Positions 30,896 through 43,000 of a stretch of 64,000 nt of DNA are shown piece after piece. Both the position numbers and the translations under genes were made by a program. Source of the DNA: Odontesthes bonariensis (lineage: Eukaryota > Chordata > Actinopteri > Atheriniformes > Atherinopsidae); assembly GCF_027942865.1 (NCBI RefSeq), contig NC_134526.1, positions 21,681,784 through 21,745,783 on the forward strand, in the 5' to 3' direction. How positions within the stretch are numbered: the stretch's first letter is position 1; each line of letters begins with the position of its first letter. The notes beneath the pieces were generated by a model, which saw nothing but the letters and a program-made list of their open reading frames with translations, ran no database searches and was not told the origin of the DNA.

Positions 30896-33350
30896 TACAC
30901 AACTCGACTACTGCTTGTCCATAAGGGCAAAACACTGTCGAAAGTAGTGGCTTTGACGTAATTCTGAAGCCCACCGCCGGGGAGAGCAGACTGATGCAGC
31001 TCCCATGGCGTGGCTCGGATCACTCGATTGCGATCATTGAACTGAGTGTGGGCAAGAGACGACGTGGCTCACAAGCAGATGACCCAGAGAGAGGAAATCT
31101 TGAAAATGTGCAGTGGAAAACAAAAAATCAAGAAAATGATTAAGGTGTCAAGAAGCAAAATGCACTACTTTGACTCAGTCGCAAGGTCCTTCAACTCTTA
31201 TCCCTCAAATGGCGCATGAGAAGAAAACATTTGATTCTGAATTGACCCGCTCTTTTGGCTGAAGGTTGGCAGAAAGCAACCCTCTGAACCTGAGAGGACA
31301 GGAGCTCAAGAGGAGCCAGTTTAACAGGCAACCACCAGCTGAAACGTGCAGGGGCCTTTTCAGTAAGGGCTGAAAACTGCACAAAATGAACAGGTTGTAA
31401 GCCCATGGGGGTAATGCTTACACCTTTGCTCCATTTGTATAGTGAAGAATGGTGGTTGCCTGTTCTTGGCTTTTCATTTGTTTTTAAGTGGACTGCCCTG
31501 CAGTTTCCCTCATGTTTCCAGCAGGTGTGCTACCAAAGGTCGTGGGCCCTCCTTCCTCTCTTACTGGATGTGTGTAGAGTTGGATGCTGCGTGTCTCCTT
31601 GTGCTTTACTGTTAACATTTGTTTAGTATAGATGTTTGTATATCCTATCCTTTGCTGCTCATCTTTATTTTTAGTTTTGTGTCCCTTTGCAGTGGCTTTT
31701 TATTCATATTGCACTTATTTTGTGCCTTTTGTATCTTGTGCATCGTATCTCCATCTCTTTGCAACTGTTTGGCTTTGGTATTTTACATGTCTGTAGCTTC
31801 TTGGCATTTATGTGTTCAAATATTTTTCGTGATGTTCATCATGTATCTTTATTTTGTTGCGTTTGTTTTGTTACGGTCGGTTTGCATCTACATTGTAGAG
31901 ATAATGTGCCTTTTTGAGATGACTATTTATCAGAAGCTCACATCTGGGGGCCCTTCTAATGCTTTGAGGTTACTGTGGCTGTGCTTGGTAGGCAGGGTTA
32001 TTCGCCTTGCCAGGTGTTTGCAGAGCTGTCTATTTATGCTTTTGCTTTAAGATTTATTGATGTCCACCTGAATGCATGAGAACCTTCGTAGTCATTTAAA
32101 TGTAAATGTCATACTTAACTTGAGAATATACAGTGTACAATAGAACAGACTTGGTCTGATATGAAAAAGAACACTGATTGTGGGGCGAGGACATATTTCT
32201 TCCTTCTCTGAGGAGTGTTCAGCACAAGCTGCCATCTGTTACACATAAAACGATTTGATTCAGTTAACTGAATAAAAGCAACAAGTCAGCCATGTCACGC
32301 TGACATTCTGACTGTTTACCCCACTCGATATTCTAATTTAACCTGCTAACATCTGCTAACTAAAACCCAAACTAAAGGCTAATGGAAATGCCATTGTCAT
32401 TAAACAAAGCGTGTCACTCAAGGCGCATTTTGGTGTTAAGTCATCGTTTTTACACCCACGGCACAATGTTTAAACGGGTTTTCCAAGTGTACTAAAACAA
32501 GGCAATGAAATTCTTTTCTTTTTTTTTTTTTTTTACTTTGCCAGTAGTCGTGTGTTTACCCTCAAATACCCAAGGGCTGCAAGGGACACAGAACTGGAGT
32601 TACACAGTAAGGGCCGCTAACTCCCCTGGGACAAGACTGTGAGCATGTGAAGGGATGGCAATACATCCTGGAGGTTGTGTTCGACGACGATTTCAAAACT
32701 TTCTGGGGTAAAATGAGGCCAGCTTAGCTCACATATTCAAACTGACAGTTAGCTGCTAGCTGTCATGCCATCAGTTAAAATTCACTTTGTCTGCAAATTG
32801 TAGCTGTAATTTCCAAAGCCTTGATGTGATGCAATGCTCTGTAACTGTGTGTATTTCTACAAAGAAAATGAAAATATATATTTGTCTCACCCACTTTTGC
32901 AGCACCCTCATTGAATATTAGAGCGTAAACCCAGATACTGTACATGTGCCTATCAAACATTTTTATTTTGGACAAGGGTAAAAAGGGCTTAATGTCCCTT
33001 TACTGCATATCATCCCCCAAAAAACATTCAACATGCACGCAGGAAGTGTGGGTAAATATCACCTAAACTGTAGGTTGTTGCTCTCTACAGGGTACTTAAC
33101 CTACCAGAGAACTTTGGGACCGTGGACATTTAAATGTGGACAGACATGGAGTTTCCTTGATTTATATCAAATTTCCAAGCCAAAGAATTTCACGGAGCAA
33201 AGCTTAAAAGCAAAAAAAAAAAAAAAAAGTCTGGATGCCTGCTTGTACTTCAAAGAAGGATTTGCCAGCAAAATCTGAACTAATTACAGTCACATGTCCG
33301 ATTGCATCACGCGCATTCCTTCTGCATTTACAAATAAAAACACAAGGAGT
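30896..33350. other. Intergenic between usp7 and litaf, no gene seen
   Basis: Convergent intergenic space. The stretch 31620-32050 is T-rich and gives a long open frame that looks compositional. A 16-base poly(A) sits near 33213. No RNA gene or complete transposon recognised. Confidence 0.5.
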
Positions 33351-33352
33351 CA

Positions 33353-34428
33353 TTTATTATCAAGATAATATGCTTTAATTAGATAAAACACTCCTAGTAT
33401 TTAATTAATCATAGTAAAGTAAGGGAAATCCAAGCATACTCCGTTTCGTCCAAGGTTAGAGTGAAAGAAAACATTTCACATGCTTTCCCTTGGATTTTGA
33501 AGCAGAAAGTAGTTTTTAGCAAAGTAAAAGACAGGAGCAAATATATAGATATATAAAACTATATGTATATTTCATTCTCACTATTTATATTGGCTTATTT
33601 TTTGCATGGTCCCTACAATATAATGAATGAATACATATTAATATCAGGTTCTAAATCGGTTTGGTAATACAGATTCAAATGATCTAAATTAAAACTATTG
33701 TGCAATCTTTGAACTACTCAGGTTGCCCTTCATTCGCTCATGTTAAGACCTACGGGTGCAATATTCTGACTGGCAGCATATGAATACCGCACAAATACAC
33801 CGCGTGGGTTTAATTACATGGTGGAGTGTTTCTTGTCTTACAACCAGAAAAGTTGCAACAAAACATCTCCGAAGCTAATTTACCGAGCAATTACTGTTAT
33901 ATCTGTCTAGCTTTTTCACTCTGTTCTGTTCTCCGTTGCTGTGTTGTCTTTTTCCATGGAGCTTTTGTTTCCTAAAAGTTGGACAGTCCTTCCGAATAGC
34001 CAGCTGATTGGTTTAAATTCCAAATGCACAACCCTTTCCAACATAAAGTATTTGATAAAATCTATGTACAGGCCTTCATTAATACAGCATTCTGCTTGCA
34101 AACGTTCGTGACAATGTAACAGATCCAAAAGGACACAAAAAAAAAGTGCACGGAGTCTGATTTTCAGCATGTGATACTTGAGCTCTGATAAGACAATAAC
34201 TCCCTTTGTGTTTGGTAATAATATGATGCAGCATGGAGGTCATTCGTGTTTGATTTTTCCTTGACTAATACATGGATTCATCCATAGAAATAAGCTACAT
34301 TTCAAGTGTGACCCCCGAGTGTCGGAAAACAGCCCAGCAGTCTGTCTTCCGCTGGGGAACCCAAAGGCAGGCGGATGTGGCGAAATGTCACTTCTTATTT
34401 CTATGGGTCCATTTCTTCCTCCTGCTCG
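33353..34428 (-). other. litaf 3' UTR (extent uncertain)
   Basis: Sequence downstream of the litaf stop on the minus strand. Minus-strand poly(A) signal candidates are ATTAAA at 33378-33373 and AATAAA at 33358-33353. The end is inferred from these only. Confidence 0.35.
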
Positions 34429-35740
34429 TCATTTACAGCATTGTTTCTTCTCGACATGCAGGACTCTGTTGCACCGGGGGCATGTGTGGTACGCATCCTT
34501 GAAGCTCTTCATGAACAATGGGATCAGGCAGCAGCACAGCACTAACCTGCAGCACACAAACAGATGGTTTCACAAAGGCACATATTGATCTCTTTTGTAA
34601 AACTTCTCACCCCAACATCTAGGTCCAAAATCTTAAAAGGCTCCTTGGAGTGTTTGACCTCGCTTTTTCTTCACTCTTGACTGAAAAACTGCAATTGAAC
34701 TCTATAACACAACACTAAACCAGTCGGGCTTACATTTACTTTGCCATTTTCTTCTTTACCGACAGTATAAACCCAAGATAATTTGTGATTTTTCTCATCG
34801 ACTTAATGTCATTTGTTGATATGCATTTCAAGCCTGCAACATAACCTGATTTGTGTCTTTGTTTTGGATGAGGAACCTAAAATGGGGTAAGGGACATATT
34901 CATGTTGCATTAAGCGTGAGACCCCAAAAAAATGCATGTCCAGTATGAACTATGGTAGGTCCTGCATCGTTGGCTCATGTTACGAGCCCATCTTTGGACT
35001 TAACTGACTGGTTTTCAAATGCATATGTCTGTATGCGCTGTGCTTCAGGGCAGCTTAGAGGTAGAAGAAGTTTATGTTGTTCATTCTGTAGGGGGAAGAC
35101 AGTTTTTTTTTTTGTCACCTTTCTGTAGTTCCTATGGACACTCACCCGCAGCAGATGAAGAGTAAGCACATCAGCCAGGCGTACGTCCCTGCTTTATATT
35201 CCACGTTAGTCATGACCTGCTGCTGGCAGCTGGAGCAGGTAGTCATGCCAGGGGAATTCCCCAATGTAGTGTCATAGCTCACATACTTCTGTCTGCCTTC
35301 CGTAGAGTCGCCACCTGAACCCAGGCCTCCTCCTCCGCTGGTGTACACTGTAGGCGGCAGAGAGGGGGACAAGAAGAAGAAGAATGGAAAAGTTAAGTGA
35401 GAATGAAAGAAAGTGAGGCAAAGGCTTCCGACGTGTTTCCAAAGATCATTTCCATAACATCAGGGGGGAAATTACCTGGTGTGACCTGAGCTGCTGAGGC
35501 CTCCTCTGAGGTGGGAGGAGTGAATGGGGTGTGGACGTGGTAAACCTTCACTCCACCTCCTTTACCTTCCACTGGACCAAAAAGGAAGAAAGGGGGAAAG
35601 ATTAAAAGAGAGGAAGGGAGGAGCAACAGAAACAAGATGTTATCGAGCTGACGATGACAACGGCTTCTGAGAGCATGTGTGAGTTTAGGAGTACCTGGTA
35701 TGAGGTAGGGAGGGGGGTCCGTTTTCCTTTCTGAACTCAT
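34429..35740 (-). CDS. litaf: LITAF-domain protein (LPS-induced TNF factor type), 153 aa
   Basis: Four coding exons on the minus strand: 35740-35695, 35571-35476, 35347-35146 and 34546-34429 (46, 96, 202 and 118 nt; phases join; total 462 nt including TGA). The N-terminus MSSERKTDPPPYLIP has a PPPY motif, which in LITAF binds NEDD4-type WW domains. The C-terminal LITAF domain (about 82-150) has CSSC, then a cysteine-rich hydrophobic segment (WLMCLLFICCGLVLCCCLIP), then HTCPRC. The two CxxC pairs would form one zinc site around a membrane-inserted hairpin on the cytosolic face of late endosomes and lysosomes. Known relatives act in endosomal sorting. The second PTAP-like motif of human LITAF is not obvious. 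An acceptor AG lies four bases before the ATG, so an upstream non-coding exon is needed. The paralogue CDIP1 is less likely because its long Pro-rich N-terminus is absent; fish litaf duplicates are possible. Confidence 0.88.
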
Positions 35741-35744
35741 AATG

Positions 35745-38700
35745 CTGCAAAGAGAGAAAGTACAAAATGAGTTACAAGGAGCTAATTGATGCAGAATGCA
35801 TCTCTCCCACTCCATCTCCCACTTATGTTATATTGCTTGTTGCCACCAGATGGTGTCAAATTTGGCTCTCATGAACATGTCTGTCCTCCCTAACTGACAA
35901 ATATATAGCTCAGTGATGGATTACTTGACCCAGGGTTACATATACACTGCATTGTACGAATTTTTTGAGTCAGCATCTGAGGAACGCCGGGCGTGTCTGT
36001 TTGGGGAAGAATGGCCGACTTGTCTCAGGTGTGGTCATTCACCGAAACCTTTTTTTCAGCCTCTTTGTTCATATATAAATGCTTGTGGGTATTAACGTGT
36101 TTCTTTTATAATATTTAGATTGTGCTTCATCAGAAAACTAATTTAACAAACTTCAGTGAACATCCCATCCCCTTCCAATTAAAATTTTAAGGATCGCAAA
36201 AAGCTTTCAATGTCTTCTCATTGCCAGGCCTTCCTTTTCCTTTTTTTTTTCCCTCAACTCCAAAAGTCATTTCCCCATTAAATGCGTCATTATTAAGAAT
36301 AAAACGTAAATATGTAGCAGCAGTGATAGAAAATGTTCCTGATGCAGAATACAGATTGACATATATGGTGAGTTGTAGTGAGTTGTAGGCGGCGAAAAGA
36401 TGATGTTCATGTCAGCCATGAACATTTTCAATTTATTTTCTGCCATTACAAATAATTTTCTATCTTTAACAGAAACTAACCAAATTGCTTATTTTTGAGA
36501 AATCATTTGCAGAAATGTTTTGAAAAATCCAATCTTAACTCTGCTAGCCGTGAAGCATTTACAGAGCTCATATGATGCTTTAAAAAAAAAAAAATATATA
36601 TATAAAAATAAAACAGGTTCATCATTTGCTACGAGGGATGTCTACTAAAATAGGTTTACATAATTCCATGTCCAAAGGCACATCATTTTTCTTTCGCTGT
36701 ACGCTTCTGCGGCACCTTTTCTCACTTTCCATCTGAAATGCTTTGTTTTAGCTTCCGTCTCTTTAAGGCCCTCCCTCTCTAAAGGCTGTCAGACTCAGAC
36801 TCTCTCAGTTTTCTGTGATCGGTCAGCTGATTGCTCAAAAATGATGTGTAGCTTCTAGGGAGATATTCTGAGGTGATGTAGATAAGTAACCCAAGAAAAT
36901 CCTGGACTGGCAAATCAGGCGTTTCAGGCTTTTTTTTTTTTCTTCCCCCAGGAGCTGGGTCATTTGTGAATGAAAATGATTCCCTTTTGTGTGGACTGTG
37001 GGCTTTTTGTCTCTGCAGAAATTTTGCATGCATACAAAAAACAAACAAACAAACAAAAAAAAAAAACAGCAACTGTATGTCCAACCCAGGCTCACAACAA
37101 AACAGGACATGGTCTCAGTTTGACTAAACACAGAAGACATGTTGGACAGACAACCCTTCTACTAGAACATATTAGTTTGAAAGTCATGTTGAATTTCAGA
37201 TCCACAACCCAGAATTCATGTTCCCAGCATGATTGTAACATTGTCTTTTTCTTAGATTGGGCTGAGATAAAAAACACAATGAGGGAAAGAGGGATACAAA
37301 ACAATCTTAGCAGTGCTGGACCTTTACACAAACTGACAGCACATTAAAGTCAACGTGTTAATTCTCTGTTTTTTTTCTTCCTTTGGTCGACCTAAATGTA
37401 CACCACATTACACCACAATGCTGACATGCAAAAGCTGTTCCTCCACTGACTTAACTCCAGATGGAGAAGATAAGAACATTGACAAACACGAATAAAACCA
37501 GAGGAAGACAAGAGAGACAACAGCATACCAAGGTCTATAGAATATCACAGTCCACACCAGTCCAGAAACTCTGCTGACCTCATCTGACCCACAAATCTTG
37601 ATATTTTCATTATGTAAAGTGTCCTGTCCTGGGATGACTTATGTGGAGAATTGGTGCATGATGAATTAAAGCGAATTATTACTCAACAGCACGCAACTTC
37701 TTAAAGGGAAACGCTGTTTGGTTAATGGGTTCATTCGCTTTTCGAAATGCCGTACCATCAGTTAATTCATGTAGATTTGGGTTTTTTTGCATGTTAAACA
37801 AAGCAATTCATAAACTGCTCCTAAATCAACTTGTCTTTATTCAAACTAAATGAGGCCCGTTGATATGAAAGAGCAAGTGTTTATCGTTATATCATCTCCC
37901 CAGATTTTAGGCCTGTTGATGACTGACCGGGTGGTTAACTCAGACCCAGTCTTCAACCAAGAATGTCATGTTTTCCTTGTCGTCCGTCTCCACCATGCAC
38001 ATGTAAACACACATGTAAACACACATGAACGCTGCACCAGCCTGGCGCGCTTTCCTTGTTTCACTCATTGAATGCAGCCACACCCTGTCACTTGTCGCTG
38101 TGGCCTGAATTCACAGAAGATTACTGCTTTGTCATTGTGTCACACACACAGATGATCACAGAGAGACAGACGGAGCTGGCACACACCCACATGCTGAGGC
38201 AGGAATGCAACGAAGCTGCATGCTTCTGTCTGTGTCAGAGGCTGAGGGCGTGTCAGCCAAACCTGCTGATGATGAAGTCGCTCACGACAGCTTAAACGAC
38301 CGTTAAATCTTTTTGATTGATTTAACTGAACTCTGCCTAACCAGCCTACTGTGTGTGCAATCACAGATGTGGGAAGTGTCATCTAAAGTAAATATGCTCC
38401 ACTTCAGGCTAATTTAAAGGCATTTCCAAAATCTTAAATTTTGCAACCTACAAGTTAGAAATCAATTATTATTATTATTACTATTCACAGGCTCAGATCC
38501 ACTGAGTGCACTATGTGGAAAGGTTGGGTGTGTTGGTTTCAGGTTTGTCAAGGAAACAGTCAATCTTCAAAAAAAAAAAAGAAGTCCTGTGCGTACTTTG
38601 CTTGATCACTTGACATACATTCCATGAAAGAGATAAAAATAATGCTTGCAGGAAAACTGCATTATGGCTCCAGGCAAGGAAGCAATGATGTTATTTAAAG

Positions 38701-39956
38701 TCCCTCGACAGAACTGGCTTTCATTTGTCAAGCTAGGATTACAGAAAGCTCAGAAAATAATTAGACATATTTTCGGATAAGTCATTTAAACGGTTTAGAT
38801 TTACGAAGATTTTAAAAAACAAACAAGGAGTGAACCCCAATCAAATGACTCAAATTGGCAGTACGTGCAAAGACATATTCATCGATCAAGTGATGCGCGT
38901 CTTCTAGTTCCTGTCACCAGACGGGAAATCTGGCTGCTGATGGAGACAAAGATTGAGTGTGTTTCCATCAGCCAAATTGCAGAGATACTTTCAAACCAAC
39001 ATGGGGGAAAGTTACAAACTCAAACACCTTCTGTCAGAACAGCCACCGACGGCAGCTCAGACTGCAAAACAGCCAGGTGAATAAGCCCTTCATCTACCTC
39101 ATACTCTTGGCAAAAAAATAAATAAAAGTAGGCTGGAAAAGAAAATATATAGATATATAAAACTCTCGCCAAGCAGGTTTTTGGGTTACCCAATGAGAGG
39201 TCACTCATCACTTGACACTTTCTAGCTTTGATAGTGAACAGGACTATTTCTCATGCAAACACTCTGAATCACATCCGAGTTACGGGTGTGGCCTGATTGT
39301 ATGTGACATCTGTGCTATGTCAGTGGAAGGAGAATCTGACCCTACGTTCACTTTAATGATCACGGAAGAAGGGGACTGAAACTGGAGATTAGCCAGTTTA
39401 TCTTTCATCACACCATTCATTTTTGTGCTTTTTCATTGAATCTCAAGCCTGGAGAATTTGTGCGATGTCTAACGAAATGAGACGATTTGAATGAAAAACA
39501 GTTAAAACAGCAGGTGAAGTCGATATTTCCATTCGAGTTGTTTTTCTTTAACTCATCACAATAAATGAATTATCAGTCCATTTAGGGTCACATCCTGATG
39601 TTTTGGGAGGAAAAAAGTCAGTTAAGTGCTCAAATGTTTCGATAAAGCCACATTTCAGAGCATATGTGAGTGTGAAAGATACAGAGGTTCCCAAGCTGAC
39701 AGCAAATGATGAATACATAAACAAACAGCAGGACTGTTTCTAACTACTATCACTGTAACTTTATTACCAGTCACCGCAAACCCTTGCGATCATTAAGACC
39801 CAGTTAACATATATGAAGAAGGAACCAACTGCTTCTTCATCTCAGCCTTCTTACAAGCTCAAATACAGAACCTCCGGCTGATTAACTCTTTTCACAAACT
39901 TCAGTTTAAAATGAGATTCTCTGAGCACATGAAATATGAAATTCCTCCAGTCTTAC
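35745..39956. other. Presumed litaf 5' intron, no gene seen
   Basis: About 4.2 kb without recognisable exons. It includes a C/CA-rich patch near 37990-38035 (repeated ACATGTAAACAC) and short A- or T-tracts. Its role as an intron depends on the inferred upstream exon at 39957. Confidence 0.4.
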
Positions 39957-40080
39957 CTTGTAAGGGTGTTGCAGTCAGTGAGCAGAGGTGTGTGATTGGG
40001 CTTTGAATCCTAACAGACTGCAGCTGAGACATCCACCTGCCTCACCTGTATCTCTTCAAGCCTCACCTCCGCCCGCCCAC
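39957..40080 (-). other. Candidate litaf 5' non-coding exon and promoter
   Basis: On the minus strand ACAAG followed by GTAAGA (39956-39951) forms a strong splice donor after GC-richer sequence. It is the best donor I noticed upstream of the acceptor at 35745. The exon's 5' end is unknown; the link to litaf is an inference from spacing. Confidence 0.35.
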
Positions 40081-43000
40081 AGCGCCGCCCTCACCAAAGC
40101 AGTGGGAATGACTCACTCTGTGGTTTCGATGTGAATGTCATAGGCTGTTCTGGCCTTCATCTTAACTCATCCTTTGTTTCTAGGAGATTATTGAGGGAGT
40201 GTATGAGCATGTGTGTCACTCTCTTGTGCGAGAATAACCTGTTTCTCACCTATGGCTGTGTAAGATTAGGCAGTCGAGTTAGCCAAGCACAGATGTGAGG
40301 CCTTGATATGTCATTAGCAATATCTGGAATGTGACCTATGGGTTATCATAAAGCTGAGTGAACTCACAAGAATTCACAAATGTTCTTTAGCTCTACAAAT
40401 CCCCCTTTCTTCCATGATGTGTTGAGCATTTCTCTGGAACTGTAAGGAATCTAAAGATGACCCGATTGTAGCCCAGCCTAAGAATGGAGCTCCGAAAACC
40501 TAAATGTTGTTTTTTTCGATCATTAATCCTGTATGGATAATGAATATATGTAAAAATAGCTTTTTTTAAAGAGACACCGTTGTTTGTGGACTCATCAGAG
40601 GACAGTCAGCAAAGTCCAGTCAGGAAAGCAAGTTGTATAAGATTTTGGGTACTAACCACCTTTAACAAAATTTGAAAGAACATACCAATGTCGTACGTTG
40701 TCTTATTAGATATTTGGGTGAAATTCTGTCTTAATTACCGTATCGATTTTGAAGTGATGCCCAAAAACTTTGACCACCAAAATCTACCCAGTTCATCCTT
40801 GGAATCCAATTTAGCAGTCGCACCAAACTTAAAGAAATTTCTTTACCAGAGCGGTTGTGTTTACGACAACACTTGGATGATTAGACAACCCAAAAGACAC
40901 AATGCCTCGAATAACTTATCGCTGCTAGAACGAGATTATTATCATCCATGTTGATACACTATTCTGATTCGTCTTTCCTGTATGGGGTTGACACTTAGGG
41001 ACTCTCCTCAACTCAGTTACAAGCTAACTAACTAAGCTAGTAATGAGTTGAAACTAAAAAGGGCTTTCGCATGTCACGGCCAGTCACTTGAAAACCTAAG
41101 CAAGTCAAGTTGACCTTTGTTTAGAATTAAGATATCTGTTGTTTAAAGCTTCATTTGGAACCTATGTTGCATGTTTTTACTTTTGTTAGGCTAGTGTAGC
41201 TCAAAAGACATCCTGGAAGATTTGAGTCTTCTGTCCAACAGCCAAGAACAGGCCAGCTCGACCACATTTTTCCTCTGTTGGTCACTGGATCAAGGAGTAC
41301 ATGCATAGCTTAGCTTGCATGTATGGGGAAGGCTGGGTGTGACTCCTGGCATGCTTACGTATTCAAACTATTGATCTTCCAGCCAAACGTCCATTCCTAC
41401 GGCTTCATCTCGTCCATTTAAAGAGCACTACCCTGCTGACATAATACAGACAAAGTAGCACACAGGTAAACGATCAATACCATGACCATGCTTTCCGTTT
41501 TCTTCTATAATAAGATTAAGAGGAGAATTTGTAAAAAAAAAAAAAAAAAAGAGGATGTAATTAAATGTAATTTTATGGGATCTCATTCAGTCTTATGATA
41601 CACGTTTAGACACCAACTCTATGAATGTAAAGGTGACACATGGCGGGAAACCATTGTGCTTTAGGGTTCAAGAAAGTGAAATCTTTGGGAATAAAGATCA
41701 AGGTATCGAGGATATTATATAGAAAGACTATTTAAATCCTGGCTGATTTTGGTGATTGTGAGGCTAAAACTACTTACCTCAGCCTACACCTTCTCTTTAA
41801 AAAAAAAAAACAACAACAAGAATTTACAATAATGATATTTCATTTTGTGTCAAATTTCTTTTCGTTTTCTGTCAACATCCCAAATCACTCTTCAGAAAGA
41901 TTATCTGTAGCAAGGTGGTGCCTGAGAGTTTGGGTGTTGCCTCTGCTCGATGCCAGCCGGGTGAGGTGGCTGTGTCTGTGTTTCGACGGGCCAGATGGAC
42001 AACATTCCTGAAAACACATCGACCCTCGCGTAGTCTGTGAATCAGCCCTCAGGACGCTGGTTGGTGATCGATAAAATCTTAAAGCTGTTCAGGTCCATGT
42101 TAAACTCAACAAACAAGGTGTGATTAAGTCGAGGGGAGGAATTGTAAAGGACAATATAATTGTTTGTGTCTAACTAAGAGATGGAATCCGTCTGTAGCCT
42201 ACTTGGCAGTGTTCCTTTCGAGATGACAACATAATAACATCATAAACACATCTTTTGTGGTTAAATAGCTGCTGGCCCTAAAACATCAGTTAAACTGCGA
42301 CAGTTCAGTCGGCAGAGTAAACTATAAGGTTTTTATGATGCACACAAAAGGCCGGAAGCGATGCGAAAAGTACACAATTGAACACTATTAGTACCAATAC
42401 TGCTTGTTCTTGGATGTATCTGCAACACATCCAGGAAAGGGTAGAAATCAATATTTGCGTCAGCAGAAAAGAGCACTAAGCAGCAAACGTCATCAGCAGA
42501 CAAACTTGCTCACAGTGAACGTTCAGGTTAGTTCTTGTTCTCTTCACACGGTATCATTTGGATATTTCCTAGGAGCTGCCAGGTTAAACTCCACCTCCAG
42601 TCTTGTCTGTCTCATACACTGCATGTTTGATTGGTAACATGAAGCATGAAGAAAATGCTATGTTTTAAGACAAACCATGATATTTGTTAATGGTGACCAA
42701 AGCACAAGAATGCCTAGTTTAGCCAGTAGTGAATATCATCTGCACAGCATTAGACTCGGATAAAATTGAGTCTTGGACTGTGTTTTTTGGTATGTCCTGC
42801 AATTCGGAAGGCATAAAAATGCAGAGTCCTGGCCTTAGGCCCTTTGCTGTATGTCTTCCCCCACTCTCTCTGCCCCATTTTCTGTCCTCCTACTGTTGAA
42901 TCAAGACCACAAGATGACCAGTGGATAGTTTCCTGCTGACTGACTGTCACATGACGTGTTCACAGCTGTCTCTGTTAATGGCCTAATGTTAACATTCGAT

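Noticed and set aside
31619-32050. 143-codon plus-strand hydrophobic open frame
   Set aside because: The sequence is strongly T-rich, which yields Phe/Leu/Cys-rich frames by composition; no family motif and no splice context.
35393-35815. 140-codon minus-strand open frame
   Set aside because: It runs through litaf exons 1-2 and intron sequence. The real exons inside it are defined by splice sites and continue into the LITAF domain in another exon.
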